From the NCBI GenBank assembly GCA_938074045.1, contig CALJGI010000009.1, forward strand, positions 166,326 to 230,325: 64,000 nt of DNA, written 5' to 3'. Position 1 is the first letter of the stretch; each line of letters starts with the position of its first letter. A program made the position numbers and the translations under genes. This DNA is from an uncultured Halieaceae bacterium. Its GTDB lineage: Bacteria; Pseudomonadota; Gammaproteobacteria; Pseudomonadales; Halieaceae. Below the pieces are notes generated by a model that saw only the letters and a program-made list of their open reading frames with translations, was not told the origin of the DNA and searched no databases. Shown here piece after piece: positions 1 through 8,622 of this stretch.

Positions 1-39
1 CGATAAGTATTCGATTGAGTCCAGTTATCAGCACGGCAA

Positions 40-870
40 TTAATCTACTTCCGCCATTGGCGGCAATTCCTGCCTTAAAAGCGCTTGGTATCGAACCTGT
101 AACTGGTTTTTGAAACTTGGCCGGGTTGCAATCAGATAGCGGTTATCGCGAATGCCATCGATAACCGGCTGAAAAGCTTCTTCAGGGTCAGCCCCCTCAG
201 TCAATATGGATTGCAATGCATCGACGCAAAAGGCACCGTCCTCTGTAGTGTCTCTTCCCAGGCTCTCAGGTCGAAGACTGCCTGTTTGGGCGATCCCTGT
301 ATTAAAATTGCTGGGGGTCAAAACGCTCGCACCAATCTTTGAACCCATAATCTGCAGATCAAGGGCCAAACATTCGGTCACTGACATCGCTGTATTCTTG
401 GAAACTACATAGGGAGCTGACATGGGTCCGGCAACATAGGCCGCAACAGACGCGGTATTGACCACATGCCCATCGGTGCCCTGCTCAATCATGCGCGGCA
501 CAAAGGCCTTGATACCATGAATGATACCGTAGACATTTACCCCGAACGTCCACTCCCAATCCTCAAGGCTTCGTTCCCAACTCAACCCACCCTGGAAAAC
601 CCCAGCATTATTGATCAATAAATCCACCTGTCTAAAAGTATCAAAGGCGTAGTCAGCTAGTTGGATGACAGACTCATACTGAGCCACATCGACTTTGTAA
701 GGTTGCGCCCTCTCCCCAATGGCTTCCGCCGTCTTCGCCGCATTGACCTCATCCAGATCTGCGACCACGACCAGCATGCCTTCAGCCGCAAACCCCTTGG
801 CCAAAGCAGCGCCAATACCGTTACCGGCACCCGTGATCACAGCCACTTTGTCTTTGAATTCGTTGAGCAT
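40..870 (-). CDS. SDR family NAD(P)-dependent oxidoreductase
   Basis: Classical short-chain dehydrogenase of about 276 residues, the usual family size. The Rossmann glycine motif TGAGNGIG lies near the N-terminus, followed by NNAG in the middle and a YVVSK catalytic Tyr-Lys pair with upstream serines. It should oxidise or reduce an alcohol/ketone in the cytoplasm; the substrate cannot be read from sequence. The ATG at 870 is preferred because GGAA lies about six bases upstream; an in-frame TTG at 897 would add nine polar residues. It is transcribed away from the decayed amidohydrolase at 956. Confidence 0.85.
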   Translation of the reverse strand: MLNEFKDKVAVITGAGNGIGAALAKGFAAEGMLVVVADLDEVNAAKTAEAIGERAQPYKVDVAQYESVIQLADYAFDTFRQVDLLINNAGVFQGGLSWERSLEDWEWTFGVNVYGIIHGIKAFVPRMIEQGTDGHVVNTASVAAYVAGPMSAPYVVSKNTAMSVTECLALDLQIMGSKIGASVLTPSNFNTGIAQTGSLRPESLGRDTTEDGAFCVDALQSILTEGADPEEAFQPVIDGIRDNRYLIATRPSFKNQLQVRYQALLRQELPPMAEVD

Positions 871-955
871 ATCGTTTCCATCGTTGTTATCGGCCAAAGT
901 AGATTTACATTACATTAATCTGATCGATGCTTCACGACAGTCACGTGGGAAAAAT

Positions 956-1654
956 ATGAATAACAAAAAACTGGCACTGACCATCATGGCCTGCATTCTG
1001 GCTCACGGCCTTGCTATCGCTGGCATCCAGGGCGAGCAGTGCAGTTACCCACAGTCCATAATCAACTCAGTGCGCGTGATTGTTAGCTCGAAGATACAAC
1101 TGGCAGCCACAGTGGTCATCAGGTGTGCGAAAATTCCACAGGTTCTCACCAAGCCCAATAACTATCAGTCCCCCGCTGATGCGGTGGTATTCGATGGTCG
1201 GCGTAAAACCCTGCTACCCGGCCTCATTGACGGGTAAGGCCACATATGGGCACGTGACAAGCTTGAGCGATCCCTTGATTACCGGGTCACCACAGTACCG
1301 GAAATGGGTTCATCAAGTGGGCTGGAGCAGAAGACCCGGGAAGAGGAGGCGCGGGGAGAGAACCATGATCGAGCCGACCTGCGCGGCGCGGTGCTTTGGG
1401 TGACTGCTCCCAAATCCCGCGGTATACAGTTTGATGATGTTCCCACGTTGGCTGGACCGAGTGCGGCCACCAGTAGAACCGCTGCAGCCTATGGGTTGTC
1501 TGATCGCGACACCATCAATGCGGGTGCCCAGGCCGATCTCCTGCTGGCGACGGGTAAACCGGACGAGAATATTCTGGATACTCGGCGGACAGAGAGCATC
1601 TGGAAATCAGGAAAGGTCCATAACTGGAAAATCGATCAGACCGCCGGCAGATAG
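956..1654 (+). pseudogene. Decayed amidohydrolase (stop at HxH motif, internal deletion)
   Basis: One reading frame carries pieces of a secreted metal-dependent amidohydrolase: a signal-peptide-like start (MNNKKLALTIMACILA), a strand ending LLPGLIDG, then after a TAA at 1235-1237 the continuation GHIWARD, DYRVTTVPEMG, a TAPKSRGIQF/VPTLAG stretch, and the C-terminal signature AYGLSDRDTINAGAQADLLLATG. In intact relatives GLIDGHxH supplies two metal-binding histidines; here the TAA sits where the first His belongs. The catalytic barrel between the PTLAGP region and the C-terminal signature is missing (roughly 200-250 residues, in frame). Both the nonsense codon and the deletion point to a dead gene. 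Its end overlaps the 3' end of the next, opposite-strand gene. Confidence 0.8.
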
Positions 1655-2655
1655 TCTCCCAGCATAAAGCGGGTTTCCTGCCACAAACGTTCAGCCAATG
1701 CTTCATCAAACATATGGTTGGGCAGATTGATCACCATCGGATTGCAATCCTTGAAATAGGCGCCCGTGACACCTTCAATCAAAGGGTTGGTGGCAACATA
1801 TACCTGGGTCGCAGCGCCCTCCTCCAGCGTTTTTTTCAGAGCATTGGCGACGTTATTGTAGAGATAACCGAAAACACCCTCGGCGCTGCGACCGATATTG
1901 GTATTAACGAAACCGGGGTGGATGACATTAGACGTGGTTTTTTCGGAGTTCAGCATTTTTGACAATTTCAGAGAGAACAGCGCATTGGCCAACTTTGAAC
2001 GCCCATAGGCCTCGCTGGGGCTGTATTTCCCTTCTCCGCGCAGGTTGTCAAAATCTATTCCTTCCTCCGGTGCCGCCATGTAGCCCATCCGACTACCCAC
2101 ATGCACGATCCTGCCCTTTTCCGCTGCCTGCACGAGCGGCAGAAGATGCATGGTCAACACCACGTGTCCGAGATAGTTCACGGTGAATATTTTCTCTACA
2201 CCATTCGCCAGTTCGAATGCTGAAAAGCTGCCGACGCCAGCGTTCAGAATAAGCATATCGATGGGCCTACCCAATTCTTTTACCGCTTCAGCGCATGCCA
2301 CACAGGAATCAAAATCTGACAGCTCCAATACAACTGGCGTAGTTTCACCACCGACGCTGGCGCAGGCTATTCTAGCTTTCTCCATGGTACGGCCAGTCCC
2401 GATGACATGCGCCCCACGCATGGCGAGTACCCGCATGGTTTCGTAGCCAACGCCGGAGTTGCAACCCGTGACCAGTGCGGTCTTACCACTCAGGTCCATA
2501 CCTTCGGTAACTTCCTCTGCGGTGGAACTGGCATCATAGGGGCTGATCGGGTAACGCGTATCAAAGCTGGTTCCCTCTCCACTGCATGCAGGAAGCGCGG
2601 TGACAGCCACGCCGGAAATGGCGAACTGGATAAAATGTCTGCGTCTCATGTCCAT
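1636..2655 (-). CDS. Exported SDR family oxidoreductase with Tat-like signal
   Basis: A 339-residue short-chain dehydrogenase resembling the retinol dehydrogenase/WW-oxidoreductase branch. It starts MDMRRRHF followed by a hydrophobic stretch ending ALPAC, which looks like a twin-arginine signal with a lipobox, so a folded, cofactor-loaded enzyme anchored outside the inner membrane is plausible. The Rossmann motif is TGCNSGVG, the structural motif NAGVG, and the catalytic pair YGRSK. Tat export of an SDR is uncommon and is inferred from the N-terminus only. The 3' end overlaps the decayed amidohydrolase by about 19 bases on the opposite strand. Confidence 0.8.
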   Translation of the reverse strand: MDMRRRHFIQFAISGVAVTALPACSGEGTSFDTRYPISPYDASSTAEEVTEGMDLSGKTALVTGCNSGVGYETMRVLAMRGAHVIGTGRTMEKARIACASVGGETTPVVLELSDFDSCVACAEAVKELGRPIDMLILNAGVGSFSAFELANGVEKIFTVNYLGHVVLTMHLLPLVQAAEKGRIVHVGSRMGYMAAPEEGIDFDNLRGEGKYSPSEAYGRSKLANALFSLKLSKMLNSEKTTSNVIHPGFVNTNIGRSAEGVFGYLYNNVANALKKTLEEGAATQVYVATNPLIEGVTGAYFKDCNPMVINLPNHMFDEALAERLWQETRFMLGDYLPAV

Positions 2656-2744
2656 GAACTGACTCCGTTCTCTGTAAATGCAGTTTAGCCTACTGATGCT
2701 CCAGGGAGCATCCCCAGAACAAAAACTTAACCGCTGCTTAACGT

Positions 2745-4743
2745 TTAGGAGATCATTAACTGACCAATCGATACATCAAGGCTTGTGCGGCAGTAAAACA
2801 GACCCACAGAGCAAACCACCACCGCGCAGCTGACCAGTGTGATAAACATCCAGCTGAACGAGGGAGCATAGGTCAGCGAAAACTGTGACTGATAAATCAA
2901 CTGCCCTGCGACCCAGGTACCCAAGATGGCACCAATGGCTGCAATGAACGCGGTCACAAGCCATTCATACAGACTGAGTCTTATCACCTGAGCACCACCT
3001 ATCCCCATTGACAGCAACAAACCATTCTTCTTCTGGTCATCAGCTTCGTAGCCCTTGACCGAGGCGACAATAACAATCAGTGCCATCGAGATGATCATAA
3101 CCGTCAACACCAGAATGAATTGGGTCAGGGTTGTGAGTGTTTTGTCAAACCGCTCAGTAACTTCCTTCAGTGGCAGCATCGTCAACGTTGGAAAGCTTTG
3201 CCACAATTGAGCCAGCTCCGGCCAGGCCGATTCGGGTAGCTCCATGCTCCCCATAAAGTGAACCTGCGATTGGACGCCATACATAAGTGCCGGTGGCACC
3301 TGAAACCAGAAAGTAATAGATCCCTGCCCACCCTTGAATTCATGGGCAGCTGTGATGACAAGCGCGACGGTCTGACCAGCCAGTTGAAATAACAATTCAT
3401 CACCCAACTCACAGATAGGTGACAATTATCATCAGAAAGACACTGGCCAACAAAGCGCCCAGAACCATAGATGTGAGCAGGCCGTTGTCAGAATATACCA
3501 GGGCTAGAAGTGCCAGACCGGTCAGATTGAACATTAATCTCCCTACCACCAACGACGATTGATCCTGTTTTCTAATCAGTGAAACAACTGATGTCTGTCG
3601 CAGCTTAATCAACGTTGGCACCTGAAAACTCAGCAGTAACAGCAGCAGCAACCCCAGCGTTTTCAGTACTGGAAGAAGATGCCAACCAAATTCAACCCCA
3701 GAAAATGTGTCACCGAGTTCGCCGACGATTACGAACTCCGCAACATAGGCTAAACACACCGCAGGGGGTAATGAAACCATAAATCCGACAGCCCACACCC
3801 CAAAAGAGTGAAACATGCCCCGGACTAATGTCATTCCCATACTCATGCTAAGCGCTAGTCTGTATTGTTGATGGTTCAATTGCCGACGACTGGCGAGATC
3901 CAGAGCAATGGCAGCCATCAGAAAAAGCAGCAGCGACGACAATCCGATAAAGTTCTCCACCCGTTTCCAGAACGATCCGAGAGGGTGCTGGCCATCGTAA
4001 CGGCTGATCAAGGTCGCATCCGCTATGTTTTCGCTCGCCCATTGATTTATTGCTGTTTGCAGCGGAAGCGGCGCATTAATCAGGTACCTAAAGTGAATCT
4101 TGCTAACGCTCAGCCCACCACCATTTTCTGAGGGACTAGCGATCCGGCCGAGTTCTGAGTCTTTGTGCACCATTGCCCGCATTGCCACAGAATGCTCCTC
4201 CATGATCCTGTCAGGCTCATGAAACAGGATGGCCGCAACTCGATAAGTCGATCCCGCAACTTGAATGGACTGGCCAATCACCAGTTTAAGTTGGGTAAAG
4301 ATCCGTGAATCAACCCAGATTTCTCCCGGCGCAGGACCCTTGCCAAGCTGTCTATGCGGACTGGCAAGACTTTCTCCAATACTGATTTTTCCCTGCACAG
4401 GATAGTCATCATCCACAACTTTGAGCTTCACCTGCTGCCACTGATCCTCATGCGTCAGGGTTACATTGAACAATCGGGTTTCCGAGACACTGCTGGACTT
4501 CTGCCGGATATAAAGCTTCCGGTCCGCGGTCAATTCGCTGTACCGTGACAGCACCAGATCAGACCCCAGCATATTCTGTAGGTTGTCATCGAGAAAATGC
4601 TGAACCGAGGCGCTTGTCAACGTCAGCGTAAGCAGGAAAAATATCAGCAGAGTCTGGGTGATGAAGACCAGCCGGCTATCGCCACTGCCGCTACTGCGGG
4701 TAGCCAGCCAATAGTCCTCCCAGATCAATTTGAGGGCGGTCAC
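2745..4743 (-). pseudogene. Broken FtsX-like ABC permease (YbbP type)
   Basis: Two adjoining frames together encode a YbbP-like exporter permease. The upstream part (3409-4743, GTG start) gives 444 residues: an N-terminal membrane helix, a periplasmic domain, and a block of membrane helices ending MIIVTYL before a TGA at 3409-3411. The downstream part (2745-3425, another frame) resumes at CELGDELLFQLAG, a point well inside the second periplasmic domain, and runs through the last FtsX helices. Full-length relatives are about 800 residues; the two parts sum to 670, so about 150-200 residues are missing and the frame is lost at the junction near 3409-3425. The start overlaps the ATPase stop by four bases (GTGA), the usual exporter arrangement. 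Confidence 0.8.
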
Positions 4744-5399
4744 TGTATCAACTCCAGTGCTCCGCGGCTGAGACGGTATTGCCTGGTTGCCCGGGTTGCG
4801 ATTGAGTCACTATGCGTGGCGACAATCAGCGCACATTGTTCACTGTTGCTAAATCGGAACATAAGGTTACTAACACCTTCAGATGTGTGCTGGTCGAGAT
4901 TTCCGGTAGGCTCATCTGCGAAGATAAAAACAGGATCGTTTACAAAAGCCCTGGCCACTGCAACGCGTTGTTGTTCGCCGCCACTCAATTGGTTGGGCTT
5001 GTGCTTTGCCCTGTCCTGCAAACCGACCATCTCCAGCCAATGTGCCGCTTTTTCGTATGCCTGGGAAACACCGTTTAAGCGCAGGGGTAGTGCCACGTTG
5101 CCAATTGCATCTAACTCAGGCAGCTAATGAAACTGTTGGAAAATAAATCCGGATCGCTTGCGCAGTTTCTGCTGCGATACGTCTTCACCATTGATAGAGA
5201 ATCGGACATTTCCGCTAGTAGGCTGTTCAAGACCAGCGGTTAATGTCAGCAAACTGGATTTGCCAACACCTGAGGGTCCAACAATCGAGTAACTGTTACC
5301 GCCCTCAATGGTTAATTCTAAGTCATTGAATAAATGTATTTGTGAATCGCCAGTACCAAAATGGTGACTGACAGCACGCAGCTCTATCTGATTTCGCAC
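4740..5399 (-). pseudogene. ABC exporter ATPase (LolD/YbbA type) with in-frame TAG
   Basis: A 219-codon ATPase of the LolD/YbbA/MacB class with Walker A GPSGVGKSS, Q-loop GFIFQQFH, signature LSGGEQQRV, Walker B IFADEPTGNLD and switch His ATHSD. An amber codon at 5124-5126 directly follows FQQFH, where family members have Leu (FHLLP); TTG to TAG is a one-base change and the frame continues intact as LPELDAIGNVALPL. Start is GTG at 5399, placed six bases after GGAG. As written, only a Walker A fragment of about 91 residues or a reinitiated C-terminal part could be made. With the broken permease downstream, the whole exporter looks inactive. Confidence 0.82.
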
Positions 5400-5533
5400 A
5401 ACGCACTCCCCGAAAGTTGAACGCACTGTGCTGGATGGAGTGTGAAATTCATGTGAAAGACGCACTGGGCCCAACAGCTGGTGGGAAGCAACCGCTCAGA
5501 TTGGGAACAAGCTGCCCGGGTGTCCACGGCCAG

Positions 5534-5561
5534 GTGACACCCAGCCTCCAGTTAGTATACT
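5534..5561 (+). promoter_or_regulatory. Sigma70-like promoter, possibly leaderless
   Basis: GTGACA (5534-5539) and TATACT (5556-5561) are each one base from consensus, separated by 16 bases. The -10 lies within an inverted repeat, CCAGTTAGTATACTGG (5548-5563). Transcription would start at about 5567-5569, at the ATG of the sensor kinase. Predicted from sequence only. Confidence 0.45.
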
Positions 5562-5567
5562 GGGGGG

Positions 5568-8500
5568 ATGCACGATTCGAATTTCGTAAAACACGCACAC
5601 TACTTTCTGTGCTGCTGCCTGCTGACGCTGATCTGCTCAAACGCGGTCAGTCAGGAGCCTGTCACTTTCGAAGACGCCAAATCGAATTTGCTTCAAGCGA
5701 TACTGCAGCACACCACCTGGCCTGACGATAGTGAATCAGAGCAATTCATCATCGGCCTGTACGGTCGTGATACAGAGCTCTCCAGGACGCTGCGAAGAGC
5801 TGTCTCAGATATCACAATACGGGACAAGACCATAGCGGTCGCCACCTACCGCTCGCTGGATGAGGCAGCCGCAGCGCACGTGCTGGTCGTGTCCAGGACC
5901 AGAAATCCCGATCTGACCGAGATTGTCACTGCATTGGAGAACAGCCAAACCCTGGTGGTCACTGATGGCAGTGAAGATGATAAAAACATCATGATCAACT
6001 TTACCTACCCTGCCCGGATGCGGCTGGCTTTCGAGGTCAACCGCAGCAACATTGTCTACGCCGGACTAACTCTTTCTAAGGATATACTCCTTTTTGGTGG
6101 TACCGAGCTCGACGCTGCCGTCATCTACAAGGAAACCGAAGCTGAGCTAGACCGCGCCAAGGCTGTGGCCCTGGAGCAGGAAAAACAGCTCGCCGCACAA
6201 AAACGCACCATCGATCAGCAGCAGATTGAGGTTGCCGCGAATCAGGCTGAGCTCGAGAAGCTGGAGGATAGCCTGGCAAATATTCAAACCACGTTGAAAG
6301 CCAGTGAAGAAGCGCTTGCACTCAATGCGCTGGATTTAATGAAAAATCAAAATGTGCTGGCCGAAAAAGAGAAGTTCATAGATCGCTATTCGAAGAGAAT
6401 CAACTCCAATCTGGAGCGCTTGCAGGGGCAGCAAGATGAAATCAGTGCGAAAGAAAGTCTGATCGATGAGCAAAACGAAGTGCTGGCCCGACAGGTCAGC
6501 ACCATTGAGTTCCAAAAATATGTGTTATGGGCTGCAGCTGCAGTGGTCTTGTTGGTCTTGTTCCTGATCGCGACAATATTTCGCAGCTACCGTGGCAAAC
6601 ACCGTATCAACCTGCAGTTGCAAGGAAAAACCAAGGAATTGGAGGTGGCTAATAAGCAGTTGCAGGAAGTAACTGAGGCCAAGAGTCGTTTTCTGTCCAC
6701 CATGAGTCACGAAATTCGGACACCGATGAATGGCGTCATCGGCATGGCTGAACTATTAGAAGACACCAAACTGAATACCCAACAGCGAGAATACCTGTCT
6801 CTGATCATCACCTCCGCAGACACACTCCTGAGCCTCATAAACGACATTCTCGATTTTTCAAAAATCGAAGCCGACCGGCTGGAACTTGAGAGAATTCCAT
6901 TTAATCTGAGAGATATCCTCGGTGACACGCTGCAAAGTATGGCATTGCGCGCCAGTGAGAAGGGGCTCGAATTAACCTTCCATATTCCTCCAGATGTTCC
7001 TGACCGTTTGCTCGGAGATCCCATCCGCTTGCGCCAGGTCATCGTTAATCTGGTGGGCAATGCCATCAAGTTCACTGAAACCGGTGAAGTCGATCTGGAT
7101 CTGCAATTGCTACACATAACGGACGGGAGTGCACGAATCAGATTCGAGGTACTCGATACCGGAATGGGGATTACCAAGGCACAGCAACGCAAGATATTCG
7201 AAGCGTTTGGTCAGGCCGATACATCAACCACACGACAATTTGGCGGCAGCGGATTAGGCCTTGCCATTGCATCGCAGCTGGTGGAAATAATGGGCGGCAA
7301 TATGGCGGTGAACAGTACACCGGGGCGCGGAAGCAGCTTTTCTTTCAGTGCAGACTTTGATATCTCCGATGAGTCAGCCAGCCAGCCACTGCATCCTGAC
7401 AGCCTAAATAACCTTCGCGCGCTGGTAGTGGACGACAACAGCACCAATCGAATGATACTGGAGGAACTTCTGCAGAGCTGGGGGATGCAGGTACACCTGG
7501 CTGACAGTGCTGCCAGTGCACTGACACACATCGATCAAATGAGTGGTGAGGAGCAAAGTTTCGCCATCGCGCTGCTCGATGTAATGATGCCACACATGGA
7601 TGGCTTTGATTTAGTGGAACAGCTGCGTCAGCGCGAGCAATTGGTCAGCATGCGTATCCTGATGCTGACCTCGGCTGGCCGCACTGAACAGGAGGCCCTC
7701 CGCGAAAAACTCGACATCTCCCGCATCATGTTGAAACCTGTCAAACACTCAGATTTACTTGGAGCTATTACCGATGCCCTGGGTGTTACCTGTCGAGAGG
7801 ACGTGGTTCCGGTAAAAGAGAGACCACCTGAAGACCTGCTCCCACGGTTGGTATTGCTGGTAGAAGATAACCTGGTCAATCAGAAAGTGGCGAAGGATTT
7901 ACTGACCCGTCGCGGGCACCGTGTGATGGTCGCACAAAACGGCGCCAAAGCGCTGGAACAAGTAAAAAATAAAAGCTTTGATATCATTCTCATGGACATA
8001 CACATGCCCGTGATGGACGGCCTCACAGCCACCCGCTTGATCCGCGAACAAGAGCGCGATAAAACAACATCTGTTCCCATCGTCGCCATGACAGCGGGTG
8101 CAACGATGGAGGATCGGGAGCAGTGTTTCGAGGCTGGAATGAACCGGTTCGTGACGAAGCCATTTCGTGCTCAAGAGTTATACCACGTGGTCGAAAAAGC
8201 TGAAGCGCTACATATAACATCTGATGAACCCACAATCGCTGCGGCCGAGGACACTGAGTCCAATCTGGATTGGGCCAGTGCTCTGCACAAACTGGATGGC
8301 GATGAGGTTTTCCTGCTGGAGCTGGCAGATATGTTTTGCGATCAGTATCCCGCGGTAATGAGCGCACTCGAGCAAGCTTTGAAAGAGGGAAAAGCAGCCG
8401 ATGTTCAGCTGTCCGCCCACAGCCTCAAGGGTTCAGCAAACATCGTCGGTGCCCAGGCTACCACGGCGGCAGCTCGAAGACTGGAGCAACTGGCCCGCCG

Positions 8501-8615
8501 TGGTCAGCTCGAACAATGCAGTGAAGCTCTGGACTCATTACGGGCCTGTATTGCGCGACTGGAACCGGAACTGCACACGGTCATGGGCCAGATCAGGAAT
8601 CAAAATGAGCGTTAG
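5568..8615 (+). CDS. Hybrid sensor histidine kinase with YfiR-like sensor, two REC and HPt domains
   Basis: A 1015-residue inner-membrane phosphorelay protein. Order: signal peptide (about 1-29), a periplasmic YfiR/DUF4154-like domain (about 30-190), a long Gln/Glu-rich coiled coil (about 190-315), one transmembrane helix (about 322-342), HisKA with the H-box SHEIRTPMNG (His about 381), an HATPase domain with DTGMGI and GGSGLGLAI, a first receiver (acidic pair about 622-623, phospho-Asp about 671), a second receiver (phospho-Asp about 810) and an HPt domain with SAHSLKG (His about 951). The full His-Asp-His relay is therefore in one chain. YfiR domains elsewhere regulate c-di-GMP signalling, so an envelope signal is likely; the ligand is unknown. 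The only upstream purine tract, a G6 run, abuts the ATG and is too close to act as a ribosome site. It converges on the phosphatase-regulator gene. Confidence 0.93.
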   Translation: MHDSNFVKHAHYFLCCCLLTLICSNAVSQEPVTFEDAKSNLLQAILQHTTWPDDSESEQFIIGLYGRDTELSRTLRRAVSDITIRDKTIAVATYRSLDEAAAAHVLVVSRTRNPDLTEIVTALENSQTLVVTDGSEDDKNIMINFTYPARMRLAFEVNRSNIVYAGLTLSKDILLFGGTELDAAVIYKETEAELDRAKAVALEQEKQLAAQKRTIDQQQIEVAANQAELEKLEDSLANIQTTLKASEEALALNALDLMKNQNVLAEKEKFIDRYSKRINSNLERLQGQQDEISAKESLIDEQNEVLARQVSTIEFQKYVLWAAAAVVLLVLFLIATIFRSYRGKHRINLQLQGKTKELEVANKQLQEVTEAKSRFLSTMSHEIRTPMNGVIGMAELLEDTKLNTQQREYLSLIITSADTLLSLINDILDFSKIEADRLELERIPFNLRDILGDTLQSMALRASEKGLELTFHIPPDVPDRLLGDPIRLRQVIVNLVGNAIKFTETGEVDLDLQLLHITDGSARIRFEVLDTGMGITKAQQRKIFEAFGQADTSTTRQFGGSGLGLAIASQLVEIMGGNMAVNSTPGRGSSFSFSADFDISDESASQPLHPDSLNNLRALVVDDNSTNRMILEELLQSWGMQVHLADSAASALTHIDQMSGEEQSFAIALLDVMMPHMDGFDLVEQLRQREQLVSMRILMLTSAGRTEQEALREKLDISRIMLKPVKHSDLLGAITDALGVTCREDVVPVKERPPEDLLPRLVLLVEDNLVNQKVAKDLLTRRGHRVMVAQNGAKALEQVKNKSFDIILMDIHMPVMDGLTATRLIREQERDKTTSVPIVAMTAGATMEDREQCFEAGMNRFVTKPFRAQELYHVVEKAEALHITSDEPTIAAAEDTESNLDWASALHKLDGDEVFLLELADMFCDQYPAVMSALEQALKEGKAADVQLSAHSLKGSANIVGAQATTAAARRLEQLARRGQLEQCSEALDSLRACIARLEPELHTVMGQIRNQNER

Positions 8616-8622
8616 GGTCGGT

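Noticed and set aside
8023..8367. Long antisense frames inside the hybrid kinase
   Set aside because: Shadow frames of a clearly coding gene.
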